Positions 1 to 7,235 of a stretch of DNA of 64,000 bases are shown here, piece after piece (the stretch's first letter is position 1; each line of letters opens with the position of its first letter). Made by a program: the position numbers and the translations under genes. The notes beneath the pieces are model-generated. The model was given only the letters and a program-made list of their open reading frames with translations, ran no database searches and had not been told where the DNA came from. Location of the stretch: NCBI GenBank assembly GCA_017991595.1, contig JAGOQJ010000010.1:1-64000 (forward strand), read 5' to 3'. Origin of the DNA: Candidatus Didemnitutus sp. (GTDB taxonomy: Bacteria; Verrucomicrobiota; Verrucomicrobiia; Opitutales; Opitutaceae).

Positions 1-66
1 CACCCGGCGCCGACCACGCGCGTCGCGCTTCCCCGTGTCGATGACCTCCGCAACGATCGTTCCCAT
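1..66 (-). CDS. 5' end of a small IS66-type accessory ORF (tnpA-like), partial
   Basis: Only the first 22 codons are in the window, starting at the ATG at 66-64. The residues visible are strongly basic near the end (DTGKRDARGRRRV). Short basic N-termini of this kind occur in the first, small ORF of IS66-family elements, upstream of their helix-turn-helix. The frame starts about 60 bases inside the putative terminal repeat, which is where that ORF normally lies. It is incomplete at its 3' end, so the product cannot be confirmed here. Confidence 0.35.
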   Translation of the reverse strand, partial: MGTIVAEVIDTGKRDARGRRRV

Positions 67-125
67 CCCGCCACTCTACCGCTCTCAACCGGCCGCGCCT
101 AGGAGGACGCCGATCGGACGCTTAC
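1..125 (-). mobile_element. End of an IS66-type insertion sequence, running off the window
   Basis: Read on the minus strand, the sequence from position 125 inward begins GTAAGCGTCC. This matches the GTAAGCG terminal inverted repeat start that I know for IS66-family elements. About 60 bases further in, an ATG opens a basic reading frame that leaves the window. The element body therefore lies to the left and position 125 is its likely boundary. The eight bases outside it (126-133) would be one copy of a target duplication, but the partner copy is not visible. Nothing recognisable is encoded between 126 and 372; a minus-strand frame there runs across the boundary into the element, so it may be a gene broken by the insertion. 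The family assignment rests on the terminal motif and the position of the frame. Confidence 0.5.
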
Positions 126-372
126 CGCCGTGAGCTACGTCACCGTATCGAACGCGACCGACGGAGAACAGGAAAGCGCGACGATCGTGACCGCGCCAGA
201 TTCTCCGCAGTGAGACTCGCAGTTGGTGGGTGACGGCAGAGAGAACGACCTCCGTCGAATAGCCGAATTCACAGCTCATGAACGCCACGTTCTTGCCAAG
301 CTGGCTGTCTCATTTTGACCTTACAGCGACGGGGGGCAGGTCAGGCTTACCTAAACTCAAAAGACTCCCCAG

Positions 373-1134
373 TTATGTCCCTAGCCCGAATTGGCCGGCT
401 CGAATTTTCTTCGCCAGCGGTGCACCAACCAAGAAATCGAAATAAGCTCTCGGTGCCGCGCCGAGTTTATCAAACCTCTTTCGGTGAACCGCGCACAAGA
501 CAACTGTCGCGTGGGTGAAGACGCGGCTCGCTTGGTCGCAAAGCGCCTTTGCGTCGGCGTCGGAGCGCGGGGTCAAAACATCTTCCCGGCGGGTCAAGGC
601 TGCCAACGTAGCTCCATGGGCATGCTTGTTCAGCTCGCGGACTGCAGCTTGAAGTCCTTCCAGCGATTCTGCTGCGAGACCTGACGGTTCTCGCTCTAGG
701 AGTTCCTTGGCGTAGGCGAGGTAAAATCCCAACTCTCGATGCGCACAAAATGAGATCGGTCGCTCAATATCTCGGCTGAATCCGGCGTTCTCTAGGAACT
801 CGCGCCATTCAACGGGATGATCCGTGAAGTAGATGTTCCACATGATCAGCTCAGTGAAGCGTCTTAAATCGACGAACGCTTCGCTCATGAACGAGTAAAG
901 AAGGAGGACCGGCTGATTCAGGACAATTGACCGGGCCGCCTGCAACGAGGGCTTCATCTGCGGTGCGTCCAATCCGTCCAACACTCCATCAACGGCGTTA
1001 CAGAGCCGATACAAGTGTTTCAATCGCGGTGAACCCGAGAAGGAGCTCGCACCGGCCGTCTTGGCCTGAGTGGCGTCAGATATCAGCTTTTGGAGCGCTA
1101 CGTTGAGCTGGCTGCTGTGGGGAAGCGGCGTCAT
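373..1134 (-). CDS. Unknown helical protein with a HEPN-like RxxxxH motif
   Basis: A 253-residue protein I do not recognise as a named family. It looks almost entirely alpha-helical, has no signal peptide or clear membrane segment, and carries RELNKHAHG around residues 166-174. Arginine, four residues, then histidine in a helical context is the pattern of the HEPN RNase active site, but the motif is short and the match may be chance. It is the last gene of a three-gene operon: its start codon directly abuts the stop of the gene before it, which in turn overlaps a ParA-like ATPase by four bases. The operon has visibly lower GC than the rest of the window and lies between an IS end and tRNA-Cys. 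A conflict-system or partition-accessory role is inference only. Confidence 0.6.
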   Translation of the reverse strand: MTPLPHSSQLNVALQKLISDATQAKTAGASSFSGSPRLKHLYRLCNAVDGVLDGLDAPQMKPSLQAARSIVLNQPVLLLYSFMSEAFVDLRRFTELIMWNIYFTDHPVEWREFLENAGFSRDIERPISFCAHRELGFYLAYAKELLEREPSGLAAESLEGLQAAVRELNKHAHGATLAALTRREDVLTPRSDADAKALCDQASRVFTHATVVLCAVHRKRFDKLGAAPRAYFDFLVGAPLAKKIRAGQFGLGT

Positions 1135-1605
1135 TCACCCCTTACGATTGATTACATCCAGCCATCCTTCGAGGTCCTTCATGTGCCGACCTTGCAGCAG
1201 CCGAAGCGCTGCCAGCTTTTCTCCATCAGGAAGTGCACGGATTGCCTGAATCACGCGTTTTTGAACGCGGGCGAGGCTGTCTTTAGGGCCGAAGCTAACT
1301 TTAATTCCCAGCGTTTTTGCTAAGTCGAAAATAGATTTTTTATCCGCGAATCGCGGCGAATTAATGATCATTCGCTCCAAAGGATCTAGCTGCGGTTGCG
1401 GGTTTCGCGTTGCCCGTGAAAAGCTCTCGCGGTTCTCCACATAACGAAACCCCTTGGCCGCCTCGTCCGCTAAGGACTCCAATGCGCGCGCGATCTGGGG
1501 CGAGAGCTTTTGGTCATAACTAGCTGAGCGTAGATCATCAGGAGATGAGTAACTCAGGATGTTAAAAATATCTCTTAAAATTCGAAAGGTGACTCGTTCG
1601 TTCAT
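1135..1605 (-). CDS. Unknown small helical protein, middle gene of the ParA-like operon
   Basis: A 156-residue protein, predominantly helical and mixed in charge, with no cysteine, signal peptide or membrane segment. I see no catalytic motif. The start is fixed by a four-base overlap with the ParA-like gene upstream (1602-1605), and its stop directly abuts the start of the HEPN-like gene downstream. Such tight spacing implies translation from one message and probably a joint function. The C-terminal half (from about residue 95) is rich in Lys and Arg within regular helices, so nucleic-acid or protein binding is possible. Adaptor to the ATPase is an inference from gene order. Confidence 0.6.
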   Translation of the reverse strand: MNERVTFRILRDIFNILSYSSPDDLRSASYDQKLSPQIARALESLADEAAKGFRYVENRESFSRATRNPQPQLDPLERMIINSPRFADKKSIFDLAKTLGIKVSFGPKDSLARVQKRVIQAIRALPDGEKLAALRLLQGRHMKDLEGWLDVINRKG

Positions 1606-2453
1606 GAGAGTGCTGCAATTCTGCGGACCATTTCCGCGGCGACGTCCTTGGCTGCTTGTTTTGCGGGCTGTTGAGCATATGCCGTTTCAAAAATAGGGGT
1701 TCGATCATTGATGGACCGTGCGAATGACGTGGAGTATTTGAGATGGCTCTTAAAGACATATTCGCTCCATGACGAGGCGGCGGCTTGGATCTCAGCGATG
1801 CATTCTGCCTCGATCTGCGAATTCCCCATTACCTGGGTGAACACGATTCCGAGTTCCTGCACCTCGTTCGGATTCGTGCAGTTCTCCCGAAACGTGTTGA
1901 TGGTCTCTCGCAAGTTAGCATAACCGAGGATCGAAAACCGATCGGGTCGCATTGGAATTAGAACGTAATGGGACGCATTCAGCGCCATCGTCGTTAGCAC
2001 CGAATCGGTCGGGGCACAGTCAATGAAGATGTAGTCGTAGAAACTCGAGACCGGCTCCAGAATTTTGATCAGCTTTGAGTCCATTTGTGCCGGATTCTTT
2101 ACGATGAACGCGAGGTTCAACTCCGCGGGCACGATGTCTAACTTGCCGCCGGAATTTTTATTCTCCCACAGGCTAAAAATTATCTTTCGGATGTCCTTCT
2201 TTTTCCGTGTTTTTCCCGCTTGTAAGATTGGTTGGTCGATCAGCAAATCAGCGATGGTTCCAGCGGTCTTCCGATGTGAGTCGAATTGATCGAACCTCAT
2301 CGTGTATTGCGTCGCGTTAAACTGGGGATCGAAATCGACGAGCAAGACCTTCTTGCCCGCATTGTAGGCCATGTGATAGGCGAGATTAACCGCCAAGGTG
2401 GTCTTACCGACGCCACCTTTCATGTTGAGGAGGGAGATAATTTCGGAGGCCAT
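1602..2453 (-). CDS. ParA/MinD-type P-loop ATPase
   Basis: A 283-residue ParA-family ATPase. The deviant Walker A motif KGGVGKTT lies at residues 12-19, followed by the VLLVDFDPQFNATQ switch segment near residue 36 and the IFIDCAPT Walker B region near 142. Such proteins dimerise on ATP and bind DNA or a partner to position plasmids, chromosomes or large complexes. There is no ParB gene and no clear parS next to it. Instead it leads an operon with two unrecognised proteins, overlapping the first by four bases. That makes ordinary chromosome partition unlikely; a plasmid or island maintenance role, or a defence role, fits the setting better. The lower GC and the adjacent tRNA-Cys suggest horizontal acquisition. 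Confidence 0.85.
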   Translation of the reverse strand: MASEIISLLNMKGGVGKTTLAVNLAYHMAYNAGKKVLLVDFDPQFNATQYTMRFDQFDSHRKTAGTIADLLIDQPILQAGKTRKKKDIRKIIFSLWENKNSGGKLDIVPAELNLAFIVKNPAQMDSKLIKILEPVSSFYDYIFIDCAPTDSVLTTMALNASHYVLIPMRPDRFSILGYANLRETINTFRENCTNPNEVQELGIVFTQVMGNSQIEAECIAEIQAAASSWSEYVFKSHLKYSTSFARSINDRTPIFETAYAQQPAKQAAKDVAAEMVRRIAALS

Positions 2454-2636
2454 GGTTCTGGGGACTTTTCGACGGGGCGGGCGCTCGAACTACCATAGTC
2501 TGAGGAGGTATCGAGCAAAGTGGATCAAGCCCATGTCGGACTGATTGGGCAAGAACACTCAGTCGTTGCCGAGCACTGTCGATCAACATGGACGCGGCCC
2601 AGAAATCCGAAACTTTCGGCAGATTTTGCCCTTGCT

Positions 2637-2711
2637 TGGAGGTGCGGGGCGGAATCGAACCGCCGAATAGAGCTTTTGCAGAGCTCGGCCTTACCACTTG
2701 GCTACCGCACC
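2637..2711 (-). tRNA. tRNA-Cys (anticodon GCA), CCA encoded
   Basis: The minus strand reads as a full cloverleaf. The acceptor stem GGTGCGG pairs with CCGCACC; the D arm is GCC-AGTGGTAA-GGC; the anticodon stem GAGCT/AGCTC encloses CTGCAAA with anticodon GCA; the T arm is GGCGG-TTCGATT-CCGCC. The discriminator is T, as expected for tRNA-Cys, and is followed by an encoded CCA at 2639-2637. The 3' end faces the ParA-like operon, so it is a possible integration site for that patch. I did not see a duplicated 3' end inside the window. Confidence 0.97.
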
Positions 2712-2840
2712 GAAGCAAAATCGGCCGGCAACTTGGGCCAAGAATTCCAGCTGCGCAAGCGCCGAAATTCAGCCGCGTGGTTTCCTCCCCTTCCAAGACG
2801 GAATCGCCAGCTCGGCGGCTCCGATTGCCCGTTTCCTCTA

Positions 2841-2887
2841 TTTTCGTTGACAGCTATTTTATGATATTTTCTTTTCGTCAGCGAAAA
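2841..2887 (+). promoter_or_regulatory. Candidate operator/promoter of the XRE-cupin regulator
   Basis: This AT-rich stretch interrupts a GC-rich region just before the regulator gene. It contains TTGACA at 2847-2852, a run of TAT/TTTT triplets, and the palindrome TTTTCG-TCAG-CGAAAA at 2872-2887 touching the start codon. A direct repeat of the half site (TTTTCGTTGA at 2841 and TTTTCGTCAG at 2872) is spaced 31 bases, about three helical turns. Autoregulation by the downstream helix-turn-helix protein is inferred. The spacing of the -35-like box to an obvious -10 is not canonical. Confidence 0.35.
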
Positions 2888-3423
2888 TGGCTTCGGCGAC
2901 ACCCCAATTCGACTTTTCGGTCATCCGCCGCCTGCGCGAGCAGCACGAATTGACCTTGGCGGACCTTTCCGAGGCGTCGGGCGTCTCGGTGGCGGTGATC
3001 TCCAAATTGGAGCGCAATCAGCAGTCGGCTGAGCTGGAGACGCTATTCCGCCTGGCGCGCGCTTTCGGCCTGAGCGCCACCGATCTCATGGCGCTGGCCG
3101 AATCCCCGCTGGCTCACCGCACCGGCGAGAAGCACTACCGCTCCGGCGACTTCAAGTTCCGCCAGATCAAATACGCCAACGTCGTCGGCCTCCTCGGCAC
3201 CGCGCCGAAGGGCGCCAAGGTCTCGCGCCCCGAGATCCACCACGACGACACCGAGGTTTGCTGGGTCACGGAGGGCAAACTCTGCCTGAGTCTCCCGCAC
3301 GAGGACTGCATCCTCAGCGCGGGCGAGAGCATCCAGTTCGACGCCATCCAGCAGCACACCTACGAGGCGTTGGCCGATTCGCAGTTCGTGATCCTGCATC
3401 TGCGCAAGGACAAGCGCTACTGA
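2887..3423 (+). CDS. XRE-type helix-turn-helix regulator with C-terminal cupin domain
   Basis: A 178-residue transcription factor. Residues 12-67 form an XRE/Cro helix-turn-helix (LREQHELTLADLSEASGVS, then SKLERNQQSAELETLFRLA). Residues about 90-175 form a small cupin barrel with the HHDDTEVCWVTEGKL and LSAGESIQFDA strands. In this family the cupin senses a small metabolite, often a sugar derivative or amino acid, and controls neighbouring catabolic genes. It stands 52 bases upstream of a GH88-like hydrolase and points the same way, so the 3.5-8.0 kb sugar cluster is the natural target. The ATG at 2887 lies at the end of a palindrome with no Shine-Dalgarno sequence, so the message may be leaderless. 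Confidence 0.85.
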   Translation: MASATPQFDFSVIRRLREQHELTLADLSEASGVSVAVISKLERNQQSAELETLFRLARAFGLSATDLMALAESPLAHRTGEKHYRSGDFKFRQIKYANVVGLLGTAPKGAKVSRPEIHHDDTEVCWVTEGKLCLSLPHEDCILSAGESIQFDAIQQHTYEALADSQFVILHLRKDKRY

Positions 3424-3475
3424 ACACGCCGCCTCCGCCCGCCCTTCCCCGTTTCCAGCCCACTTCCCCTTCCCC

Positions 3476-4855
3476 ATGCGCATCGACACCTCGCTCCAAG
3501 CCGCGGCCCTCGCGCCCGCCCTCAAATCCTTCTGGCAGCTCTCCGGCCAGAAAATCGATTCCATCTTCAAGTCCTACGATCCCGCCAAGGGCTCGCCAGT
3601 CTTCACCGTTGCCGGCCAGTATACCGCCCGCGGCTGGACCGAGTGGACCGAGGGCTTCAACTACGGCTCCGGCTTCCTCCAGTTCGACGCCACCGGCGAG
3701 CAGCGTTTCGCCGACGCCGCGGCGAAGTTCACGGTCGATCGCATGGCCTCGCACGTCTCGCACGTCGGCGTGCACGACCACGGCTTCAACAACCTCAGCA
3801 CCTACGGCAACTGGCTGCGCCTCCAGCGCGAGGGCAAGCTGCCCGCCAACCAGGTCGAGTTCTGCGAGCTCGCGCTCAAGGCCTCCGGCGCCGTCCAGGC
3901 CGCGCGCTGGTCCTCGGTCTTCGGCGGCGGCGGCTACATCTACTCGTTCAACGGCCCGCACTCCCTCTTCGTCGACACGATCCGCTCCGTCCGCATTCTG
4001 ATGGTCGCGCACAAGCTCGGCCACCGCCTGATGGGCGAGAACGACGCCGCGCACTCGCTCCTCGACCGCGGCCTCCAGCACATCGAGTCCACCGCGAAAT
4101 ACTCCATCTACTACGGCGAGGGCCGCGACAGCTACGACGTGCCCGCCGAGCGCGGCCGCACGACGCACGAGGCCGTGTTCAACCGCAACGACGGCCGCTT
4201 CCGCTGCCCGAACTCGCAGCAGGGCTTCTCCGGTTTCACCACCTGGACGCGCGGTCTCTCCTGGGCGATGGTCGGCTTCGCCGAGGAACTCGAGTTCCTC
4301 AAGACCGTGAGCGACGCCGAACTCGAGCCGCTCGGCGGCCGCGCGAAATGGGAGGCGATCCTCCTCAAGGGCGCGCAGGCCACCTGCGACTGGTATATCG
4401 CCAACACCGCGCTCGACGGCATCCCCTACTGGGACGGCGGCGCGCCCAACCTGCACAAGCTCGGCGACTGGCGCGCGCGCAACGCCGAGATCTTCAACGA
4501 CCACGAGCCGGTCGACAGCTCCGCCGCCGCCATCGGCGTGCAGGGCCTGTTGCGCCTCGGCCGCTACCTCGGCGAGAACACGCCCGAGGGCAAAAAATAC
4601 TGGCAGGCCGGCCTCACCACGATGCGCACGCTGCTCAGCGACGCCTACCTCGGCATCGACCCCGCGCATCAGGGCCTGCTCCTCCACAGTGTCTATCACC
4701 GCCCGAACGGCTGGGACCACATCCCCGCCGGCCGGAAAGTCCCGTGCGGCGAAGCCTGCATGTGGGGCGACTACCACGTCCGCGAAGCCGCGCTCACCCT
4801 GCAGCGCCTCATCGAGAACAAGCCCCACTACACCTTCTTCGGCTGCCTGAAGTGA
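3476..4855 (+). CDS. GH88-like unsaturated glucuronyl hydrolase
   Basis: A 459-residue alpha/alpha-barrel hydrolase related to family 88. GH88 enzymes hydrate the unsaturated uronic acid left at the non-reducing end of oligosaccharides by polysaccharide lyases. Family-like segments are VHDHGFNN (residues 99-106, catalytic-type Asp101), FVDTIRSV (165-172, second Asp167), WTRGLSWAMVGFAEE, DGIPYWDGGAP and DSSAAAIGVQGLLRL near the C-terminus. No signal peptide is visible, so it should act in the cytoplasm on imported oligosaccharides. It is the first enzyme of a cluster with a sugar isomerase, a MocA-type oxidoreductase and an SDR. The exact polymer is unknown; another GH88/GH105-type specificity is possible. 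Confidence 0.75.
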   Translation: MRIDTSLQAAALAPALKSFWQLSGQKIDSIFKSYDPAKGSPVFTVAGQYTARGWTEWTEGFNYGSGFLQFDATGEQRFADAAAKFTVDRMASHVSHVGVHDHGFNNLSTYGNWLRLQREGKLPANQVEFCELALKASGAVQAARWSSVFGGGGYIYSFNGPHSLFVDTIRSVRILMVAHKLGHRLMGENDAAHSLLDRGLQHIESTAKYSIYYGEGRDSYDVPAERGRTTHEAVFNRNDGRFRCPNSQQGFSGFTTWTRGLSWAMVGFAEELEFLKTVSDAELEPLGGRAKWEAILLKGAQATCDWYIANTALDGIPYWDGGAPNLHKLGDWRARNAEIFNDHEPVDSSAAAIGVQGLLRLGRYLGENTPEGKKYWQAGLTTMRTLLSDAYLGIDPAHQGLLLHSVYHRPNGWDHIPAGRKVPCGEACMWGDYHVREAALTLQRLIENKPHYTFFGCLK

Positions 4856-4866
4856 TCGATCTTCGA

Positions 4867-4951
4867 CACAGAGCCAAGCCCGAGAAACACAGAGGCCACG
4901 GAGGTTCAGCAAAGTCTCTGTGACCTCTGAGCCCCCTCGTCTCCCTCTGTG
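4867..4951. repeat. Degenerate inverted element built from CACAGAG units
   Basis: The gap between the GH88-like gene and the isomerase is mostly this repeat. Left-side units CACAGAGCC (4867), CACAGAGGC (4888) and CACGGAGGT (4897) are mirrored on the right by GTCTCTGTG (4914), ACCTCTGAG (4923) and CCCTCTGTG (4943). Adjacent units are nine bases apart. It belongs to the same architecture as the better preserved elements at 5811, 7058, 32999 and 38428, but with a different 9-mer word. Confidence 0.6.
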
Positions 4952-4968
4952 ACAAAAATCTGCACAGC

Positions 4969-5793
4969 ATGAATCCCGCCTCTCTCGACCAACTCTGCAT
5001 CCACACGATCACCACGAAACCGTGGGCGATCGAGACCTCCGCCGCGAAATTCGCCGCGGCCGGAGTCAAAGGCATCACCGTCTGGCGCGATGCCCTCGCC
5101 GGCCGCGACATCGCCAAGACCGGCCAGCTCCTCCGCGACCACGGCCTGTCCATCGTCTCGCTCTGCCGCGGCGGCTTCTTCCCGGCCAAGACCGCCGACG
5201 GCCGCGCCAAGGCGCTCGACGACAACCGCCGCGCCATCGCCGAAGCCCACGCGCTGGGCGCTCCGCTCATCGTGCTCGTCTGCGGCGCCGTCCCCGGCCA
5301 GCCGCTCACCGAATCGCGCCAGCAGATCGTCGACGGTATCGCCGCGCTGTTGCCCGATTGCCAGGCCGCCGGCGTGAAGCTCGCCATCGAGCCGCTCCAC
5401 CCGATGTATGCCGGCGACCGCTCGGCGGTGAACACCCTCGCGCAGGCCAACGACATGGTCGCGCAGCTCAAGTCCCCGCTCGTCGGCGTCGCGCTCGACA
5501 CCTACCACGTCTGGTGGGACCCGGCGCTCGAGCAGGAGATCGCCCGCTGCGCCAAGCTGAACGCCCTCTTCGCCTACCACGTCTGCGATTGGCGCACGCC
5601 GACCGTCGACATGCTCAACGACCGCGGCCTCATGGGCGAGGGCTGCATCCCGCTCCGCCAAATCCGCGCCTGGGTCGAGGCGACCGGCTACCGCGGCTTC
5701 AACGAAGTCGAAATCTTCTCCACCCGCCTCTGGGCCATGGATCAGGACGAATACCTCGCGCGCATCGTGCAGGCCTACAAGGACCACGTCTGA
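4969..5793 (+). CDS. Sugar phosphate isomerase/epimerase-type TIM barrel protein
   Basis: A 274-residue protein of the xylose-isomerase-like TIM barrel (AP endonuclease 2) superfamily. Typical signatures are the WRDALAG strand-1 region, the KLAIEPLHPMYAGD segment near residue 143 (metal-ligand Glu), GVALDTYHVWWDP near 180, YHVCDWRTP near 204 and FNEVEIFSTRLW near 245, which supply acidic and His ligands for a divalent metal. Members isomerise or epimerise keto-sugars or sugar acids. Between a GH88-like hydrolase and a MocA-type oxidoreductase it probably handles the released uronate or a keto-inositol-like intermediate; the substrate cannot be read from sequence. The ATG at 4969 is preferred because the preceding bases belong to the repeat. 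Confidence 0.75.
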   Translation: MNPASLDQLCIHTITTKPWAIETSAAKFAAAGVKGITVWRDALAGRDIAKTGQLLRDHGLSIVSLCRGGFFPAKTADGRAKALDDNRRAIAEAHALGAPLIVLVCGAVPGQPLTESRQQIVDGIAALLPDCQAAGVKLAIEPLHPMYAGDRSAVNTLAQANDMVAQLKSPLVGVALDTYHVWWDPALEQEIARCAKLNALFAYHVCDWRTPTVDMLNDRGLMGEGCIPLRQIRAWVEATGYRGFNEVEIFSTRLWAMDQDEYLARIVQAYKDHV

Positions 5794-5810
5794 GCCAATT
5801 CTGTTTTAGC

Positions 5811-5876
5811 CACAAAAAGCACAAAAAACTCAAAAACCAAACCTCCGGCCCTTTTGCGCCTTCTGCGCCTTTTGTG
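5811..5876. repeat. Inverted element with arms of three 9-mers (CACAAAAnn type)
   Basis: Left arm 5811-5837 is CACAAAAAG, CACAAAAAA, CTCAAAAAC in tandem. The right arm 5850-5876, read on the other strand, is CACAAAAGG, CGCAGAAGG, CGCAAAAGG. Each arm is exactly 27 bases with a 12-base spacer, so a transcript could fold into an imperfect hairpin between the isomerase and the oxidoreductase. The last six bases before the oxidoreductase start (TCCTCC and so on) lie outside it. Confidence 0.8.
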
Positions 5877-5894
5877 GCCAATTTCCCTCCTCCT

Positions 5895-7043
5895 ATGAAA
5901 ACTCACAAAATCGGCATCATCATGAACGGCGTCACGGGACGCATGGGCACCAACCAGCACCTCATCCGCTCGATCAAGGCGATCATCGACCAGGGCGGCG
6001 TGAAGCTCTCCGACTCCGAGGTCATCATGCCCGACCCCGTGCTCGTCGGCCGCAGCGAGGAGAAACTCAAGGCCCTCGCCGCCCGCACCGGCGTGTCGCG
6101 CGTCTCCACCAACCTCGACGCCGAACTCGCGAAGCCCGAGAACCAGATCTACTTCGACGCCACGCTCACCGGCCAGCGCCCGATCGGCGTCCGCAAGGCG
6201 ATCGCCGCCAAGAAACACATCTACTGCGAAAAGCCCACCGCCACCACCTCCGCCGAGGCGCTCGCGCTCGCCAAGGAAGTCACCGCCGCCGGCCTCAAGA
6301 ACGGCGTCGTGCAGGACAAACTCTGGCTGCCCGGCCTCGTGAAACTGAAGTGGCTCATGGACCAGGGCTTCTTCGGCAAGATCCTCTCCGTCCGCGGCGA
6401 GTTCGGTTACTGGGTCTTCACCGGCGAACACGAGAAGCTCCAGCGCCCGTCGTGGAATTACCGCAAGGAAGACGACGGCGGCATCATCGTCGATATGGTC
6501 TGCCACTGGCAGTATGTGATCCAGAATCTCTTCGGCGACATCAAGAGCCTCACCTGCCTCGGCGCCACGCACATCCCGCAGCGTTGGGACGAAGCCGGCA
6601 AACCCTACAAGTGCACCGCCGACGACGCCGCCTACGCCACCTTCGAGCTGACCAACGGCGTCATCTGCCACTTCAACTCCTCGTGGACGACCCGCGTCGA
6701 TCGCGACGACCTGCTCACGCTACACGTCGACGGCACGCACGGCACCGCCGTCGCCGGCCTGCGCGACTGCAAGGCCCAGTCGATCGCCGCCACGCCGCGC
6801 TGCGTCTGGAATCCCGACATCGACAGCCCGATCAAATACAAGGACGGCTGGGTGCGCGTCCCGGATCAGGGCGTCTACGACAACGCCTTCAAGATCCAGT
6901 GGGAACTCTTCCTCAAGCACGTCGTCACCGGTTCGCCTTTCCCGTGGTCCCTCCACGAAGGCGCCAAGGGTGTGCAACTCGCCGAGCTCGCCCTCGACTC
7001 CTGGGCCAAGCGCCAGTGGGTCGACGTCACCCCGCTGAAGTAA
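5895..7043 (+). CDS. Gfo/Idh/MocA-family oxidoreductase
   Basis: A 382-residue NAD(P)-dependent dehydrogenase. Residues 1-130 are the Rossmann domain with GVTGRMG near residue 13, a glycine motif more like that of DapB than the usual GxGxxG, and the EKPTA signature near residue 113 that carries the catalytic-type Lys. The C-terminal half is the GFO_IDH_MocA_C alpha/beta domain, including GGIIVDMVCHWQYV. Substrates in this family are sugars, sugar acids or inositols. The start at 5895 is chosen because the upstream in-frame extension only reads through the isomerase gene in another frame. It lies in a same-strand cluster with the GH88-like hydrolase, the isomerase and an SDR, so sugar-acid interconversion is likely. 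Confidence 0.85.
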   Translation: MKTHKIGIIMNGVTGRMGTNQHLIRSIKAIIDQGGVKLSDSEVIMPDPVLVGRSEEKLKALAARTGVSRVSTNLDAELAKPENQIYFDATLTGQRPIGVRKAIAAKKHIYCEKPTATTSAEALALAKEVTAAGLKNGVVQDKLWLPGLVKLKWLMDQGFFGKILSVRGEFGYWVFTGEHEKLQRPSWNYRKEDDGGIIVDMVCHWQYVIQNLFGDIKSLTCLGATHIPQRWDEAGKPYKCTADDAAYATFELTNGVICHFNSSWTTRVDRDDLLTLHVDGTHGTAVAGLRDCKAQSIAATPRCVWNPDIDSPIKYKDGWVRVPDQGVYDNAFKIQWELFLKHVVTGSPFPWSLHEGAKGVQLAELALDSWAKRQWVDVTPLK

Positions 7044-7057
7044 CCAAACCGATCCAC

Positions 7058-7212
7058 CACGAAACACACCAAATACACGAAACCCTAACCAACCGCCCGC
7101 GAATCGCGCGAAATCCCCCGAATGGATGACGGTGCCTTTCTCCGAGTTTATTCGCGCCCATTCGCGTCAATTTGCGGGCAAAACTCCTTTCGTGTAGTTC
7201 GTGTATTTCGTG
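7058..7212. repeat. Nested inverted element: outer CACGAAAnn arms, inner CGCGAAT arms
   Basis: Outer left arm 7058-7084 is CACGAAACA, CACCAAATA, CACGAAACC. Outer right arm 7186-7212, other strand, is CACGAAATA, CACGAACTA, CACGAAAGG. Inside it sits a second pair with another word: CGCGAATCG, CGCGAAATC and CCCGAATGG on the left (7098-7125), and ATTCGCG units at 7150 and 7160 and ATTTGCG at 7170 on the right. The inner right arm has a ten-base period. Together they fill the gap between the oxidoreductase and the SDR gene. Confidence 0.8.
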
Positions 7213-7235
7213 GTTTCTCTAATTCTTAATCTCTC

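Noticed and set aside
3314..4912. A 532-codon minus-strand frame opposite the GH88-like gene
   Set aside because: The plus strand has family motifs of GH88; the opposite frame is a compositional artefact.
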